This document shows, piece by piece, positions 25,350 to 33,796 of a DNA stretch of 64,000 nucleotides. Within the stretch, counting starts at the first letter, position 1. Every line of letters starts with the position of its first letter. Below the pieces are notes generated by a model. The model saw only the letters and a program-made list of their open reading frames with translations, was not told the origin of the DNA and did not search any database. The translations under genes were made by a program, and so were the position numbers. The DNA is from VAXT01 sp964591295 (lineage in GTDB: Bacteria; Actinomycetota; Thermoleophilia; Gaiellales; Gaiellaceae): assembly GCA_964591295.1 (NCBI GenBank), contig CAZQAG010000004.1, positions 20,565 to 84,564 on the forward strand, given 5' to 3'.

Positions 25350-26462
25350 ATGGAGATGTCCGAGACCCGCCCCACGGCAAAGCTGCGCGAGCACTCCCAG
25401 GCGCGCCGCGTCCCGGCGATGAGCATCGAGGAGTACCAGGCGCTCGTGGCCGATGTCCGCGAGCGCGGCCTGCAGGTGCCGCTCGAGATCACTCGGGCCG
25501 GCGTTGTGCTCGACGGGCGCCATCGCCTGCGGGCTGCGCGCGAGCTTGGGCTCCACTCGGTACCGGTGCGGCTCGTCTCGCCGACGGACGAGCTCGTGCA
25601 CATGCTCTCCGCGGCACTCCAGCGCCGGCATCTGAGCCAGTCGCAGAAGGCGGCGCTTGCACTCGAGCTTGAGGACTACCGGCAGGCGCGGGCAGACGCG
25701 CGCCGCCGACAGCGCGGGAACCTGCGCGGTGGCGCCGAGGTGGCAACGTTGCCACCTCGGGACGAACGCACACGCGAGCTAGCCGCGCGCGCCGTCGGTG
25801 TCTCGCCAAGGACGGTGCAAGACGCGATCGCCGTTCACAAGGCCGACCCGGCCCTCTTCGAGCGCGTCAAGGCAGGCGAGTTGCCCGCGCACCGCGCGCG
25901 CCGAGAGCTCGAGCGCGCACGCCGCGACGCTGCGCTGCCCCCCGCGCCCCGGCTGCCGCGCGGACGCTTCGAACTGATCTACGCCGATCCGCCCTGGCAG
26001 CTCGGAAACCCCGACTCCGACTATGCGCCCGAGGCCCACTACCCGACGCTGCGGCTGGACGAGATCAAGAGCCTGCCCGTTCCCGCCGCGAAGGACGCGC
26101 TCCTCTACCTGTGGGCAGTCAACTCGCACCTGCCGCAGGCCCTCGAGGTCATGGACGCCTGGGGTTTCGAGTACCGCTCGAACGAGGTCTGGGTCAAGCC
26201 CTCGATCGGGCTCGGCGTCTGGACGCGCAATCGCCACGAGCTCCTGCTGATCGGGCGGCGCGGAAAGGCCTCACCTCCTGAGCCGAGAGCGCGGCTCGAC
26301 TCAGTCATCGAGGCCCGGCGCGGCCGGCACTCCGAGAAGCCGGCCTGCGTCTACGAGCGCCTGGAGCGCCTCTACCCGCAGCTCAGCAAGCTGGAGCTCT
26401 TCGCCCGCGGGCGTCCGCGCCCCGGCTGGACGGCCTGGGGAAACGAGGTCGAGGCGGCATGA
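25350..26462 (+). CDS. ParB-like domain fused to MT-A70 adenine methylase
   Basis: 370 residues; ATG codons at 25350 and 25356 both fit, the second with GGATGGAG upstream. Residues ~18-95 are a ParB-type domain (VPLEITRAGVVLDGRHRLRA). An HTH region follows (AARAVGVSPRTVQDAIAVHK). Residues ~205-365 form an MT-A70-family methylase with the catalytic DPPW at ~212 (LIYADPPWQLGN), plus SNEVWVKPSIGLGVWTRNRH. The family methylates adenine N6. The stop overlaps the excisionase start, so methylase, excisionase and integrase form one operon. A 3'-terminal relic lies at 4996 and a related gene begins at 63518. A perfect palindrome lies inside the coding region. Confidence 0.9.
   Translation: MEMSETRPTAKLREHSQARRVPAMSIEEYQALVADVRERGLQVPLEITRAGVVLDGRHRLRAARELGLHSVPVRLVSPTDELVHMLSAALQRRHLSQSQKAALALELEDYRQARADARRRQRGNLRGGAEVATLPPRDERTRELAARAVGVSPRTVQDAIAVHKADPALFERVKAGELPAHRARRELERARRDAALPPAPRLPRGRFELIYADPPWQLGNPDSDYAPEAHYPTLRLDEIKSLPVPAAKDALLYLWAVNSHLPQALEVMDAWGFEYRSNEVWVKPSIGLGVWTRNRHELLLIGRRGKASPPEPRARLDSVIEARRGRHSEKPACVYERLERLYPQLSKLELFARGRPRPGWTAWGNEVEAA
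25735..25760. promoter_or_regulatory. 26-bp perfect palindrome inside the ParB-MT-A70 gene
   Basis: CCGAGGTGGCAAC followed directly by its exact reverse complement. It encodes part of EVATLPPR between the ParB and HTH regions. The related gene at the right edge has the same palindrome, extended to 32 bp. It could be an operator for the module's own HTH or ParB protein; this is inference. Confidence 0.7.
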
Positions 26463-26683
26463 GCGACCAACTGCTGACCGCAGCCGAGGTCGCGGAGCTG
26501 CTCGCTGTCCCTGAGTCCTGGGTGCGAGAGGCGACGCGGGCCGGCCGTCTTCCCCACGTCTGCCTCGGGCGCTACCGCCGATACGAGCTGGGCGCGATCG
26601 AGGCTTGGCTCGCCGAGCAGCGTGGCGGCCCGGCGCTCGCTCGGCGGCGACTGGACAACTCGCGCGAGTTGAGCTTGGAATGA
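26459..26683 (+). CDS. Excisionase-family HTH protein, copy 2
   Basis: 74 residues, ATG start overlapping the methylase stop. The core LLTAAEVAELLAVPESWVRE and GRLPHVCLGRYRRYELGAIE matches copy 1 at 5067, with substitutions mostly in the C-terminal half. The integrase start follows 4 bp after the stop. It probably acts with the integrase in excision. Confidence 0.92.
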   Translation: MSDQLLTAAEVAELLAVPESWVREATRAGRLPHVCLGRYRRYELGAIEAWLAEQRGGPALARRRLDNSRELSLE

Positions 26684-26687
26684 GGCC

Positions 26688-27908
26688 ATGAGCGCCCGCA
26701 ACGGCAGCGAGAGCGGCAAATGGGGCCGTGTCTGGCGCTACGAGGGCACACGCGGCGTCGTTTGGCGGATCCGCTACCGAGATGCCGCCGGGCGCCGTGT
26801 ACTCGAGACGCTCGGCCGTGAGCCCGAATGGGACCGGAAGCGTGCCGAGGTCGAGCTGCGCAGGCGTCTGGTCGACGTCGAGCGCGACGGCTACCGAAAG
26901 CCGGAGAAGATCACCTTCGCCACCTTCGCCGAGCGCTGGCTCACCGAGTACCTGCCGGGCCGGAACCTGAAGCCAACGACGGTCAAGAACTACACGATCT
27001 CCGTGCGCCGGCACCTCGTCCCCTTCTTCGGCAGCTACGAGCTGAGCGACCTCGAGCAGCACCCGGAGCTATTCGACCGCTACGTCGCCGTCAAGCTGAA
27101 GTCCGGCCTCTCGCCGAAGTCGATCGGGAACACGCTCACCGACATGCGGCTCGTCTTGAAGCAGGCGGTGCGCCAGCGGCTGATCCGCGCGAACCCGGTC
27201 GACGACGTCGAGCGCCCGCGCTGCGAGCCACCGGAGATGCAGGTCCTGAGCGAGGCCGAGATCGCGCGGCTCTGGAGCGCCTACGGCGAGCTGGAGCAAG
27301 AGGCGAGCGCCGAGGAGCGGCCCTGGTGGCAGCTCGCGCGGGCGATCACCTTTGTCGGACTCGGGACGGCGATGCGACGCGGCGAGCTGCTCGGCCTCCG
27401 GTGGAGCGACGTGCGCATGCTCGACGGTGTTGTGCAGGTGCGCGAGGCCTTCGTCGACGGCCACTTCACGACTCCGAAGAGCCGCTCCTCGCGTCGGCTA
27501 ATTGAGCTTGGGCCGCGGACGCGCGAGCTACTGGCGCAGCGCTGGCAGGAGACGGCCTTCCGGGACGAGCGCGACCTCGTCTTCTGCCACCCGACGAAGG
27601 GGACGCCGCTCGATGCGAGCAAGCTCGCCCGCGTCTACCTCCGCCCCGCCCTGCGCCACGCCGGGATCACGAAGCCCTTCCGGCCGTTCCACGACCTCCG
27701 ACACACCGCCCTCACGCACGAGGCTGCGGCCGGGAACCCGATGGCCTATGTCCAGCTAAAGGCTGGCCATTCGCAAAGCGCCATCACGGAGCGCTACATC
27801 CACGCAGCGCAGGTGCTTTTCCCTGGTGCAGCGCAGCGGGGTGAGGATCGAATGTTTGGCTCGGCCGGACCGACCCGCCTACCGGGCGCGTCGGCAGGTC
27901 CCCGGTAA
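26688..27908 (+). CDS. Tyrosine recombinase / phage-type integrase, copy 2
   Basis: 406 residues, with all catalytic motifs: GTAMRRGELLGLRWSDV, HDLRHTALTHEAAAG and LKAGHSQSAITERYIHAA. The core-binding region is complete (PTTVKNYTISVRRHLVPFF), unlike copy 1, which lacks one codon. As with copy 1, cargo rather than an attachment site follows; the next junction is at 28841. It is likely the more intact enzyme for the array. Its C-terminal tail after RMFG differs from copy 1, so the two modules diverge at the very end of the gene. Confidence 0.95.
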   Translation: MSARNGSESGKWGRVWRYEGTRGVVWRIRYRDAAGRRVLETLGREPEWDRKRAEVELRRRLVDVERDGYRKPEKITFATFAERWLTEYLPGRNLKPTTVKNYTISVRRHLVPFFGSYELSDLEQHPELFDRYVAVKLKSGLSPKSIGNTLTDMRLVLKQAVRQRLIRANPVDDVERPRCEPPEMQVLSEAEIARLWSAYGELEQEASAEERPWWQLARAITFVGLGTAMRRGELLGLRWSDVRMLDGVVQVREAFVDGHFTTPKSRSSRRLIELGPRTRELLAQRWQETAFRDERDLVFCHPTKGTPLDASKLARVYLRPALRHAGITKPFRPFHDLRHTALTHEAAAGNPMAYVQLKAGHSQSAITERYIHAAQVLFPGAAQRGEDRMFGSAGPTRLPGASAGPR

Positions 27909-27926
27909 GCTCGCTCTCGTCGTCTG

Positions 27927-28796
27927 ATGACCCGCCTTGCTGCACTTGTTGCGGTCGTCGCCCTGGGCACAGGTTGTGCCGACTTGTCAAGCGACCGCGG
28001 AGAGGCCAACTCGTCGCCGCAATTCTCACCTGACGGTAAGACGATCGCCTACCTGCACGGTGATGGCGACCGCATGTCAGTCATGCTCATGGACTCGGAC
28101 GGCCAACACCAGCGAGAGTTGTCAGGCGCACATTCCGAGGACGCAAGCTTCGCGTGGGCTCCCGATGGACGTCTGGCGTACACCGACTACCGCGACAAGC
28201 ACGGCGAAACTTGCTGGACGACAACGCGCATCCTCTGCTTCTCAAATCCGGAGATCTACGTGCGAAGTGCCGACGGGCAGCGGAGCCGGCGAGTCACGTG
28301 GAGCAGAGCTCTGGACACGGAACCGGTATGGATCGAGAGTGGGAAACGAATCGTCTTCGGGAGCACACGCAACTGCAATCCTCGACTCGACCCGTCGTCC
28401 CCAACCTACGAAGACGATCGTTTGCTCCTTTGCGCGACCCCTGACCGACGCTTTGTCGTCGACACAACGGGCCGCGGCCCCGAGGTCGCGTACCACGGCG
28501 TGGTGTTGCGCGACCGATCTGCCCGCGGCCATACCGGTTCGCGCGTGTTTGCCTCTGACAAAGACCACAACGGGCGGACCTGCGTCGACGATTCCTTAGA
28601 GGGGCGTCAGTGTTATTGGCACGGCGAGCTTTATCTGCGACGGCCGGGAAGGCCACCTCTACGGCTGACGACGACCACGGCCGACGAGAGCGACCCCTCG
28701 CTTTCCCCCGACGGCAAGACGATCGTCTTCACACTGGACAGACAAGTGGCGACGATGCGGATCGACGGATCAGGACTGCGGATCCTGACCTCATGA
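27927..28796 (+). CDS. TolB/WD40-like beta-propeller lipoprotein
   Basis: 289 residues. The signal peptide ends at a lipobox (VAVVALGTGCADL), followed by repeated SPDGKTIAY-type blades: PQFSPDGKTIAYLHGDGD, FAWAPDGRLAYTDYRDKHG, SLSPDGKTIVFTLD. These match TolB-like propellers, usually protein-binding. It is the only gene between integrase copy 2 and junction 5, starting 18 bp after the integrase stop. The parallel with the gene after integrase copy 1 suggests that cargo is inserted directly behind int. Confidence 0.85.
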   Translation: MTRLAALVAVVALGTGCADLSSDRGEANSSPQFSPDGKTIAYLHGDGDRMSVMLMDSDGQHQRELSGAHSEDASFAWAPDGRLAYTDYRDKHGETCWTTTRILCFSNPEIYVRSADGQRSRRVTWSRALDTEPVWIESGKRIVFGSTRNCNPRLDPSSPTYEDDRLLLCATPDRRFVVDTTGRGPEVAYHGVVLRDRSARGHTGSRVFASDKDHNGRTCVDDSLEGRQCYWHGELYLRRPGRPPLRLTTTTADESDPSLSPDGKTIVFTLDRQVATMRIDGSGLRILTS

Positions 28797-28840
28797 CGGG
28801 TGCACCCTCGAGTAGTGAGTTAACGCGGCGCGCCGAAGCC

Positions 28841-29070
<230 letters not shown>

Positions 29071-29077
29071 CCGGGGG

Positions 29078-30628
29078 CTACTGCGCGGCTGCCGGGCCGA
29101 ACCGCTCAAGCAATCGGCCATGCGCATCGTAGGCCCTGAAGGCGCGGAGGGGTGGTTCAGGAATTCCTACTTTCGGCGCGCCGTCCTCGGGCGGGCGAGT
29201 TCGGACGAGGAAGAACTTGAGATCGAGTCCGAGCGCGGCGGGAGCATCGTAGACGAACGCTTGCAGACGGCGACCATGGGTTAGCTCGACCTCGATACGG
29301 CTCACATTCGCGGCGGCGACGCCCTCGAACCAGAGGTCGTCGTTCGGTCGTCCTTGATACGTGCCTCCGACGACCAGGTGTTCGGGTCCACCCTTTTCAC
29401 GAGAAGCGCCGACGACGGGCATCCCACAGCTTGTCCCGCCCTCCTTCTCGGGGAACACGAGCGAGGTGCAGAGGCCGCGCGTGCTCCTCCAGGCGACAAA
29501 CGCCCAGTCCTCGCCGCGCGTAATCACGGCTCGGTCGCCGATCAGGCGAGGAATGCTCGGATCGTTCGCCTTCATATCGAAGTACTCGAAAAAGCGGCCC
29601 GTAGTGGCCGGCTTGTCTGGCGAATGGTCAGTGAACCAGTGCCCTGCGTAGCTCGCAGCAGCAAGCGCCCCGGTGCCGATGAGTGCCGCCCCAGCCGCTC
29701 CCGCCGCCCAAACGGGAACGCCCTTCACCTTCCTCGTGAGCTGCCCAGATACAGACCGCTGCTGCAATCTCAGTCTGTCCACGAGCTCGGCGTGGAGCCG
29801 TTCGACTTCCTCGCGGAGGAACTGAGCGACGCGGTCAAACGACTGCTGCTCTTCCTGCGTCAATTGTTGGCCCTCGGCCGCGCGTCTCAGGATCCCGCGA
29901 TCGCCCATCTCGTCGAGGACATGTCGAAAAGCGCGCTCCATGAAGACATCCTCGTCCTCGTTCGGATCGACGAGAAACGGCTCCGGGTTCAGGCTTTTGA
30001 CGAAGAGCCGAAGGCGCTCCTCGGCGAGGCCCGGGAGCATCAACTCCTGCTGTTTGAACCTCCGCTTCACGGCGCCGTAGCGCGCTTGCACGTTCTCGAT
30101 CTCGATGCCGTAGTGCGCCAGGTCGTCCCGCAGCTTCTGAGCGGGCTGCGGCCCCCGCCCGAACTGGGCCCCCCACTCAGCCACGTGCAGACGACCCCGC
30201 AGGATCTGTACGAGCTCCTGCGTCCGGCCAGGGTTGGCCGTCGAGTAGTAAGGCATCGGCGAGAAACCAATCTCGTCGTCGCCGGCGGCAACCAGATCGA
30301 AGCCGCTCAGGGTTTCCATGATCCACTCGCGCCGTCCGAGTGGATCTCGCGGTTCCGGCGGATCGGCGGCCACGTCGACGTTGGGCGCGTCAGCCGCCAG
30401 ACGGTTCCGGATCGAGACCAGCTCGGCCACCAGCTCGCGGTCGCTTTGCGCGAAGGAAGTCAATGCCTCCTCAGAATCCTCGCGTAGCTTCTTGAGGATC
30501 CGTCGTACGCGCCGTTCGCTTTCGAGCGCGTCGATGTACGTCTCCAGCTGCAAAACGAACCGCCGGTCTCCCTGCCCTATGAGGAGGGCGTAACGGTCGG
30601 TGATTCTGCCGATCGTTGCGTCTGACAC
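29078..30628 (-). CDS. Single-pass membrane protein with helical cytoplasmic part
   Basis: About 516 residues from a GTG at 30628; a longer frame to 30733 exists, but its extra residues look non-coding. Residues 1-~300 are helical and charged (YIDALESERRVRRILKKLRE, FDRVAQFLREEVERLHAEL). A membrane segment follows at ~309-330 (VWAAGAAGAALIGTGALAAA), then an external domain with cysteines (STRGLCTSLVF, GGTSCGMPVV). Its end carries the recurring module (FEGVAAANVSRIEVELTHGR). The layout suggests signal transfer across the membrane. Only gene of its cassette. Function unknown. Confidence 0.65.
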   Translation of the reverse strand: MSDATIGRITDRYALLIGQGDRRFVLQLETYIDALESERRVRRILKKLREDSEEALTSFAQSDRELVAELVSIRNRLAADAPNVDVAADPPEPRDPLGRREWIMETLSGFDLVAAGDDEIGFSPMPYYSTANPGRTQELVQILRGRLHVAEWGAQFGRGPQPAQKLRDDLAHYGIEIENVQARYGAVKRRFKQQELMLPGLAEERLRLFVKSLNPEPFLVDPNEDEDVFMERAFRHVLDEMGDRGILRRAAEGQQLTQEEQQSFDRVAQFLREEVERLHAELVDRLRLQQRSVSGQLTRKVKGVPVWAAGAAGAALIGTGALAAASYAGHWFTDHSPDKPATTGRFFEYFDMKANDPSIPRLIGDRAVITRGEDWAFVAWRSTRGLCTSLVFPEKEGGTSCGMPVVGASREKGGPEHLVVGGTYQGRPNDDLWFEGVAAANVSRIEVELTHGRRLQAFVYDAPAALGLDLKFFLVRTRPPEDGAPKVGIPEPPLRAFRAYDAHGRLLERFGPAAAQ

Positions 30629-30800
30629 GACAGAAAGAGTACGCACGGCGGCCTGATAGTTCGGCTGGACGAGGGAGCGAGGCCCCCGTTGGGTCCCGCT
30701 GCGACAATGACGGCGATGAGTCGCTGCACACAAAGATCATGCCGTCGCTCGGTTCAGCACTGGCATAAGAACTGGTGTCACCGGGGTCGTACAGCGTCCG

Positions 30801-30890
30801 GGGCGACTCTCTGGTTATGTCACTGAGGGTCGCACCTCGAGCGGCGACTCTCTGGTTGTTTCACCTGGGGTGGTTCTGGTGCTCAGCAGG
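30801..30890. repeat. Cassette junction, variant family, degenerate copy
   Basis: CGACTCTCTGGTTATGTCAC at 30804, then GAGGGTCGCACCTCGAGCGG, both shared with 16151-16290. This is followed by CTGGTTGTTTCACCTGGGG and TGGTTCTGGT, shared with 9886-9911. There are no arms and no tRNA part. It separates the genes at 29078 and 31014. Confidence 0.65.
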
Positions 30891-31013
30891 ACAACAGCTC
30901 CTATTCGGAGTGCAGGCGCCGCCCATACCTCCGGCGCAAGTACTCCTTCCCAGACAACTTTTGTCCACACCGAACGAAGGGTCGAATCGTCACAAGACGA
31001 ACAATGTCGCGAG

Positions 31014-32864
31014 ATGGGAGCTGGCACTCTTGAAGTTCGAGGTCGGCTGCCGGCTGCGATCGCCGGACTTACCGTCTTCATCATTCTCGGGCGATGGTTC
31101 GACCCTGACTTCTTCCACACCGTCACCTTTGGTGTCGGTATCGCAACTTTCGTCTCGGCCACGTTCCTGGAACCCTTCTTCACGCGGCCGCAAGACGCAC
31201 TTCTCAACGGCGCCGGAGGAGTTGTCGCCTACTTAGCGATTCCGAAGTCGCCGGAACATTCGCTGTGGGTGGCGTACGTGTCATTCCTGGTTGTAGTTCT
31301 CTGCGGCGCCCTGGCAGCCACGGTGATCCGCGACGACTCGAATCTGCTCAAGTGGCTAGGTAAACGCTTCGCCTCGAGATTCGGCCGCGCCGTGGTCATA
31401 GGGCCGACTGCGTTAGTGCTCGACGCCCTCACTCGGGCATCGCGCGGTGAGCACCGGCTGACTCTACTCGTAGGGGCGATTGCCGTTCTCACGGCTTCGG
31501 TGGCCGTTAACTGGAGCCGACTGCTACGTCATGTGATGAAGCCTGGCCTTGAGACCGCCGTCGCCCTCGCTGCCGTCGGCCCGAGAATGCTGCTCGCATC
31601 GGCAACGCAAGGAGCGCTCGAGCCCGGGGTACCCGTCGAAGTCGCTGCTGGCGAGGACCGTGTTCGCGGAACAATCGTCGCGCGGTTGCCCCACCAACAA
31701 GGCGCGCGCTACCAGATCGCACTGGACGAGGATTGGAGCAACCTGTGTCCTTCGTTCCCCACCGAACTTGAGATCGCAGTGCGCGATGAACCTTCGCCAA
31801 TCATCGGATCTGTAGGTGAAGGATCGACCGATGTGACGATCGAGTTCGGGCCGCTCCGACCACTTCGCATAGGAGCACCCGTCGCCCTCGATTCCGATAA
31901 CGGAACACTGCTCTACCAAGTTGCATCGCTTCGCCTCCAAGTGGAGGCATGGGCGGGTGCAAGTTCAGTTGTCCCGCACGCAACGGCACGCCAAATTGGA
32001 CTTCCGCGAGATGGCTACGTCATGGCCGCCGATTACCTGCCCGCCCCCCATGAACCCGTTCGCGAACTGAACCGGTTGGCTGCCGACCTGCCGGCAGACT
32101 TCTTCCGCATTGGGCGGGTTAAGGGAACTTCGATTCCGATCGGGATCCGGCGCGATTATCTGCTCCGCGGCCACTTGGCGATCCTCGGCATGTCGGGCAT
32201 GGGAAAGACCGCTGTAGCGGAGCGGGTCGCGGCGGAGCTTGGCCAGTCCGAGCTAGTCGTCGCCCTTGATCTGACTGGTGAGTATTCACGGAGGCTCGGC
32301 TTCCCCGAGTGGCAGGCCAACCTCGATACGACGGGCCGCTCCGTCTTGGAACCCGTGGGCGACCCTCCTTCGCAGGCGGCTACTTTCGTCAACCAACTCA
32401 TGCAGCACGCCGGAGGCGAATACAACGCCGGTCAGACTCCGCCAGGACGGAATGTTCTTCTCGAGGAAGCGCACTCATTCATCCCCGAATGGAACTTCGC
32501 CACTCCAGGCCAGCGAGATAGCGTGAACAACACGACGCGCCTGATCATGCAATCTCGGAAATACGGAATCCGATTCCTCATCGTGTCTCAACGAACGGCG
32601 GTGGTGTCGAAGTCGGCGCTGAGCCAGTGCGATAACTACGTCGTCTTCCGGACGATTGATCACACGGGACTTGAGTACATCGAAGCACTAGCTGGAACTG
32701 CGTTCCGCGAGACGCTCTCAAACCTGCGGAGGTATGAGGCGCTCTGCATGGGACCGGCATTCAACTCAGACCAGCCCGTGATCATCGAGCTGGATCCGCC
32801 GAACCCGGTGGCTGCAGCAGCAGCACCCGCGGCTCCTCCAAGCGAGGCTCAAGAGGCCGCCTAG
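31014..32864 (+). CDS. Membrane-associated HerA-type ATPase
   Basis: 616 residues from the ATG at 31014; an upstream ATG would extend into junction sequence. The N-terminus has several hydrophobic helices (AAIAGLTVFIILGRWF, VAYVSFLVVVLCGALAATVI, LTLLVGAIAVLTASVAV). The C-terminal half is a HerA/FtsK-like motor: HLAILGMSGMGKTAVAERVA (Walker A, ~392), NVLLEEAHSFIP (Walker B, ~479), and LIVSQRTAVVSKSAL (sensor/arginine region). HerA motors pump or clear DNA, and several defence systems use HerA with a nuclease partner. No partner is in this cassette, and the membrane anchor is unusual for HerA. Confidence 0.8.
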   Translation: MGAGTLEVRGRLPAAIAGLTVFIILGRWFDPDFFHTVTFGVGIATFVSATFLEPFFTRPQDALLNGAGGVVAYLAIPKSPEHSLWVAYVSFLVVVLCGALAATVIRDDSNLLKWLGKRFASRFGRAVVIGPTALVLDALTRASRGEHRLTLLVGAIAVLTASVAVNWSRLLRHVMKPGLETAVALAAVGPRMLLASATQGALEPGVPVEVAAGEDRVRGTIVARLPHQQGARYQIALDEDWSNLCPSFPTELEIAVRDEPSPIIGSVGEGSTDVTIEFGPLRPLRIGAPVALDSDNGTLLYQVASLRLQVEAWAGASSVVPHATARQIGLPRDGYVMAADYLPAPHEPVRELNRLAADLPADFFRIGRVKGTSIPIGIRRDYLLRGHLAILGMSGMGKTAVAERVAAELGQSELVVALDLTGEYSRRLGFPEWQANLDTTGRSVLEPVGDPPSQAATFVNQLMQHAGGEYNAGQTPPGRNVLLEEAHSFIPEWNFATPGQRDSVNNTTRLIMQSRKYGIRFLIVSQRTAVVSKSALSQCDNYVVFRTIDHTGLEYIEALAGTAFRETLSNLRRYEALCMGPAFNSDQPVIIELDPPNPVAAAAAPAAPPSEAQEAA

Positions 32865-33019
32865 CTGTGCGGTCGATGCGGCCTAGAAACAGCAACGCGC
32901 CGCTGGCGGCCAGGGCCTTGACCACGTCGCCGAGCGACCCGCACCTGCCATCGGCTACCGACAACTTCTACGAACTGAAGCTGCCCACTGAACCCTGCAA
33001 ACTCCCGTTATGAGACGTA

Positions 33020-33123
33020 TGTTGAGAGATTAGGTGACGCGAGATCGGGTGGCTCAAGCCATCTTAGGTCGGCTGAGATAAGGGGAGATCGGCTCAGGCG
33101 GGCAAAAGTTCTGGCAAAACTTC
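33020..33123. repeat. att-like cassette junction 6 (right half only)
   Basis: A GATCGG/GGCTCA-type repeat block leads into right arms GGGCAAAAGTTCTGGCAAAAC at 33099-33120. The tRNA-Asn part and left arms are absent. The opposing gene's last codons are read from the arms themselves. This is the last junction in the array. Confidence 0.7.
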
Positions 33124-33693
33124 TGCTAGACGGAGAACCAATCGCCGCCACCGGGCCAGACTCCGCAGCTTACGACTAGATACGTGGGGCCTCTGACGAT
33201 TTGTGGGCTGCGAGAAGTCGGTCCGCCCGCCCTCTGGCACCACTGCCGAGGAGAACCCCGAGCACGCCTCGGTTGCAGGCGACAACACGATAAGCGCACT
33301 CGGCTCCGCTTGGAAAGCGCGAGGCCAACGCAGCAGCGAGCCTCCGGGCAAAAGTCGCAGCAGCGGCGCGAACGCGGCTCCGGCGGAGAACACGGTTCCG
33401 CTTGGATCACGGAAATGCCAGGAGGCGAAACGCCGGTCGGGTTCGACGTTCGCGAGAAGCAACGCCGACTCAGGCGACTTGATGGCCAGCGGCACGATCA
33501 ACCGGTCGCGGTCCCAGGCGAGGATTTTCGCCACGCACCAGCGGCAGAAGCCGCAAGCTGCGTCGTAGAAAAGGACGCCTCTCCCCGAGGCTGCTTCCGT
33601 GCCTCGGCCGGCGTTGCGCGTGGTGAGGAGGCTGGCTGAGAGCGCGACGCCCATCGCCGCTCCGATGGTCACTCTCCGCCGGATGGCGTTCAC
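33094..33693 (-). CDS. DCC-family (DUF393) thiol-disulphide protein, atypical tail
   Basis: 199 residues. A twin-Arg-like or hydrophobic N-terminus (RRRVTIGAAMGVALSASLLT) precedes the family core VLFYDAACGFCRWCVAKILA with the CxxC pair, and LAWDRDRLIVPLAIKSPES. DCC proteins are thioredoxin-like redox proteins of ~120-140 residues. Here the usual C-terminal core after LLRLLPGGSLLRW is followed by unrelated sequence. The final residues (LAEVLPELLPA) are encoded by junction 6. The gene may have acquired a new 3' end by recombination at the junction, or been frameshifted. Confidence 0.7.
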   Translation of the reverse strand: MNAIRRRVTIGAAMGVALSASLLTTRNAGRGTEAASGRGVLFYDAACGFCRWCVAKILAWDRDRLIVPLAIKSPESALLLANVEPDRRFASWHFRDPSGTVFSAGAAFAPLLRLLPGGSLLRWPRAFQAEPSALIVLSPATEACSGFSSAVVPEGGRTDFSQPTNRQRPHVSSRKLRSLARWRRLVLRLAEVLPELLPA

Positions 33694-33796
33694 ACGCCCA
33701 GATTAGTCGAGAGGGCTCGTAGGATCACGCGCGTCTACGGAATGCGTTCGCCGCCCCGACTGGGCGCAGGAATCGGTCTTGTAACGGATCCTCTCG

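Noticed and set aside
29354..30487. 377-codon plus-strand frame opposite the 29078 gene
   Set aside because: Antisense shadow. The minus strand shows a membrane helix, an external domain and a stop at a junction arm.
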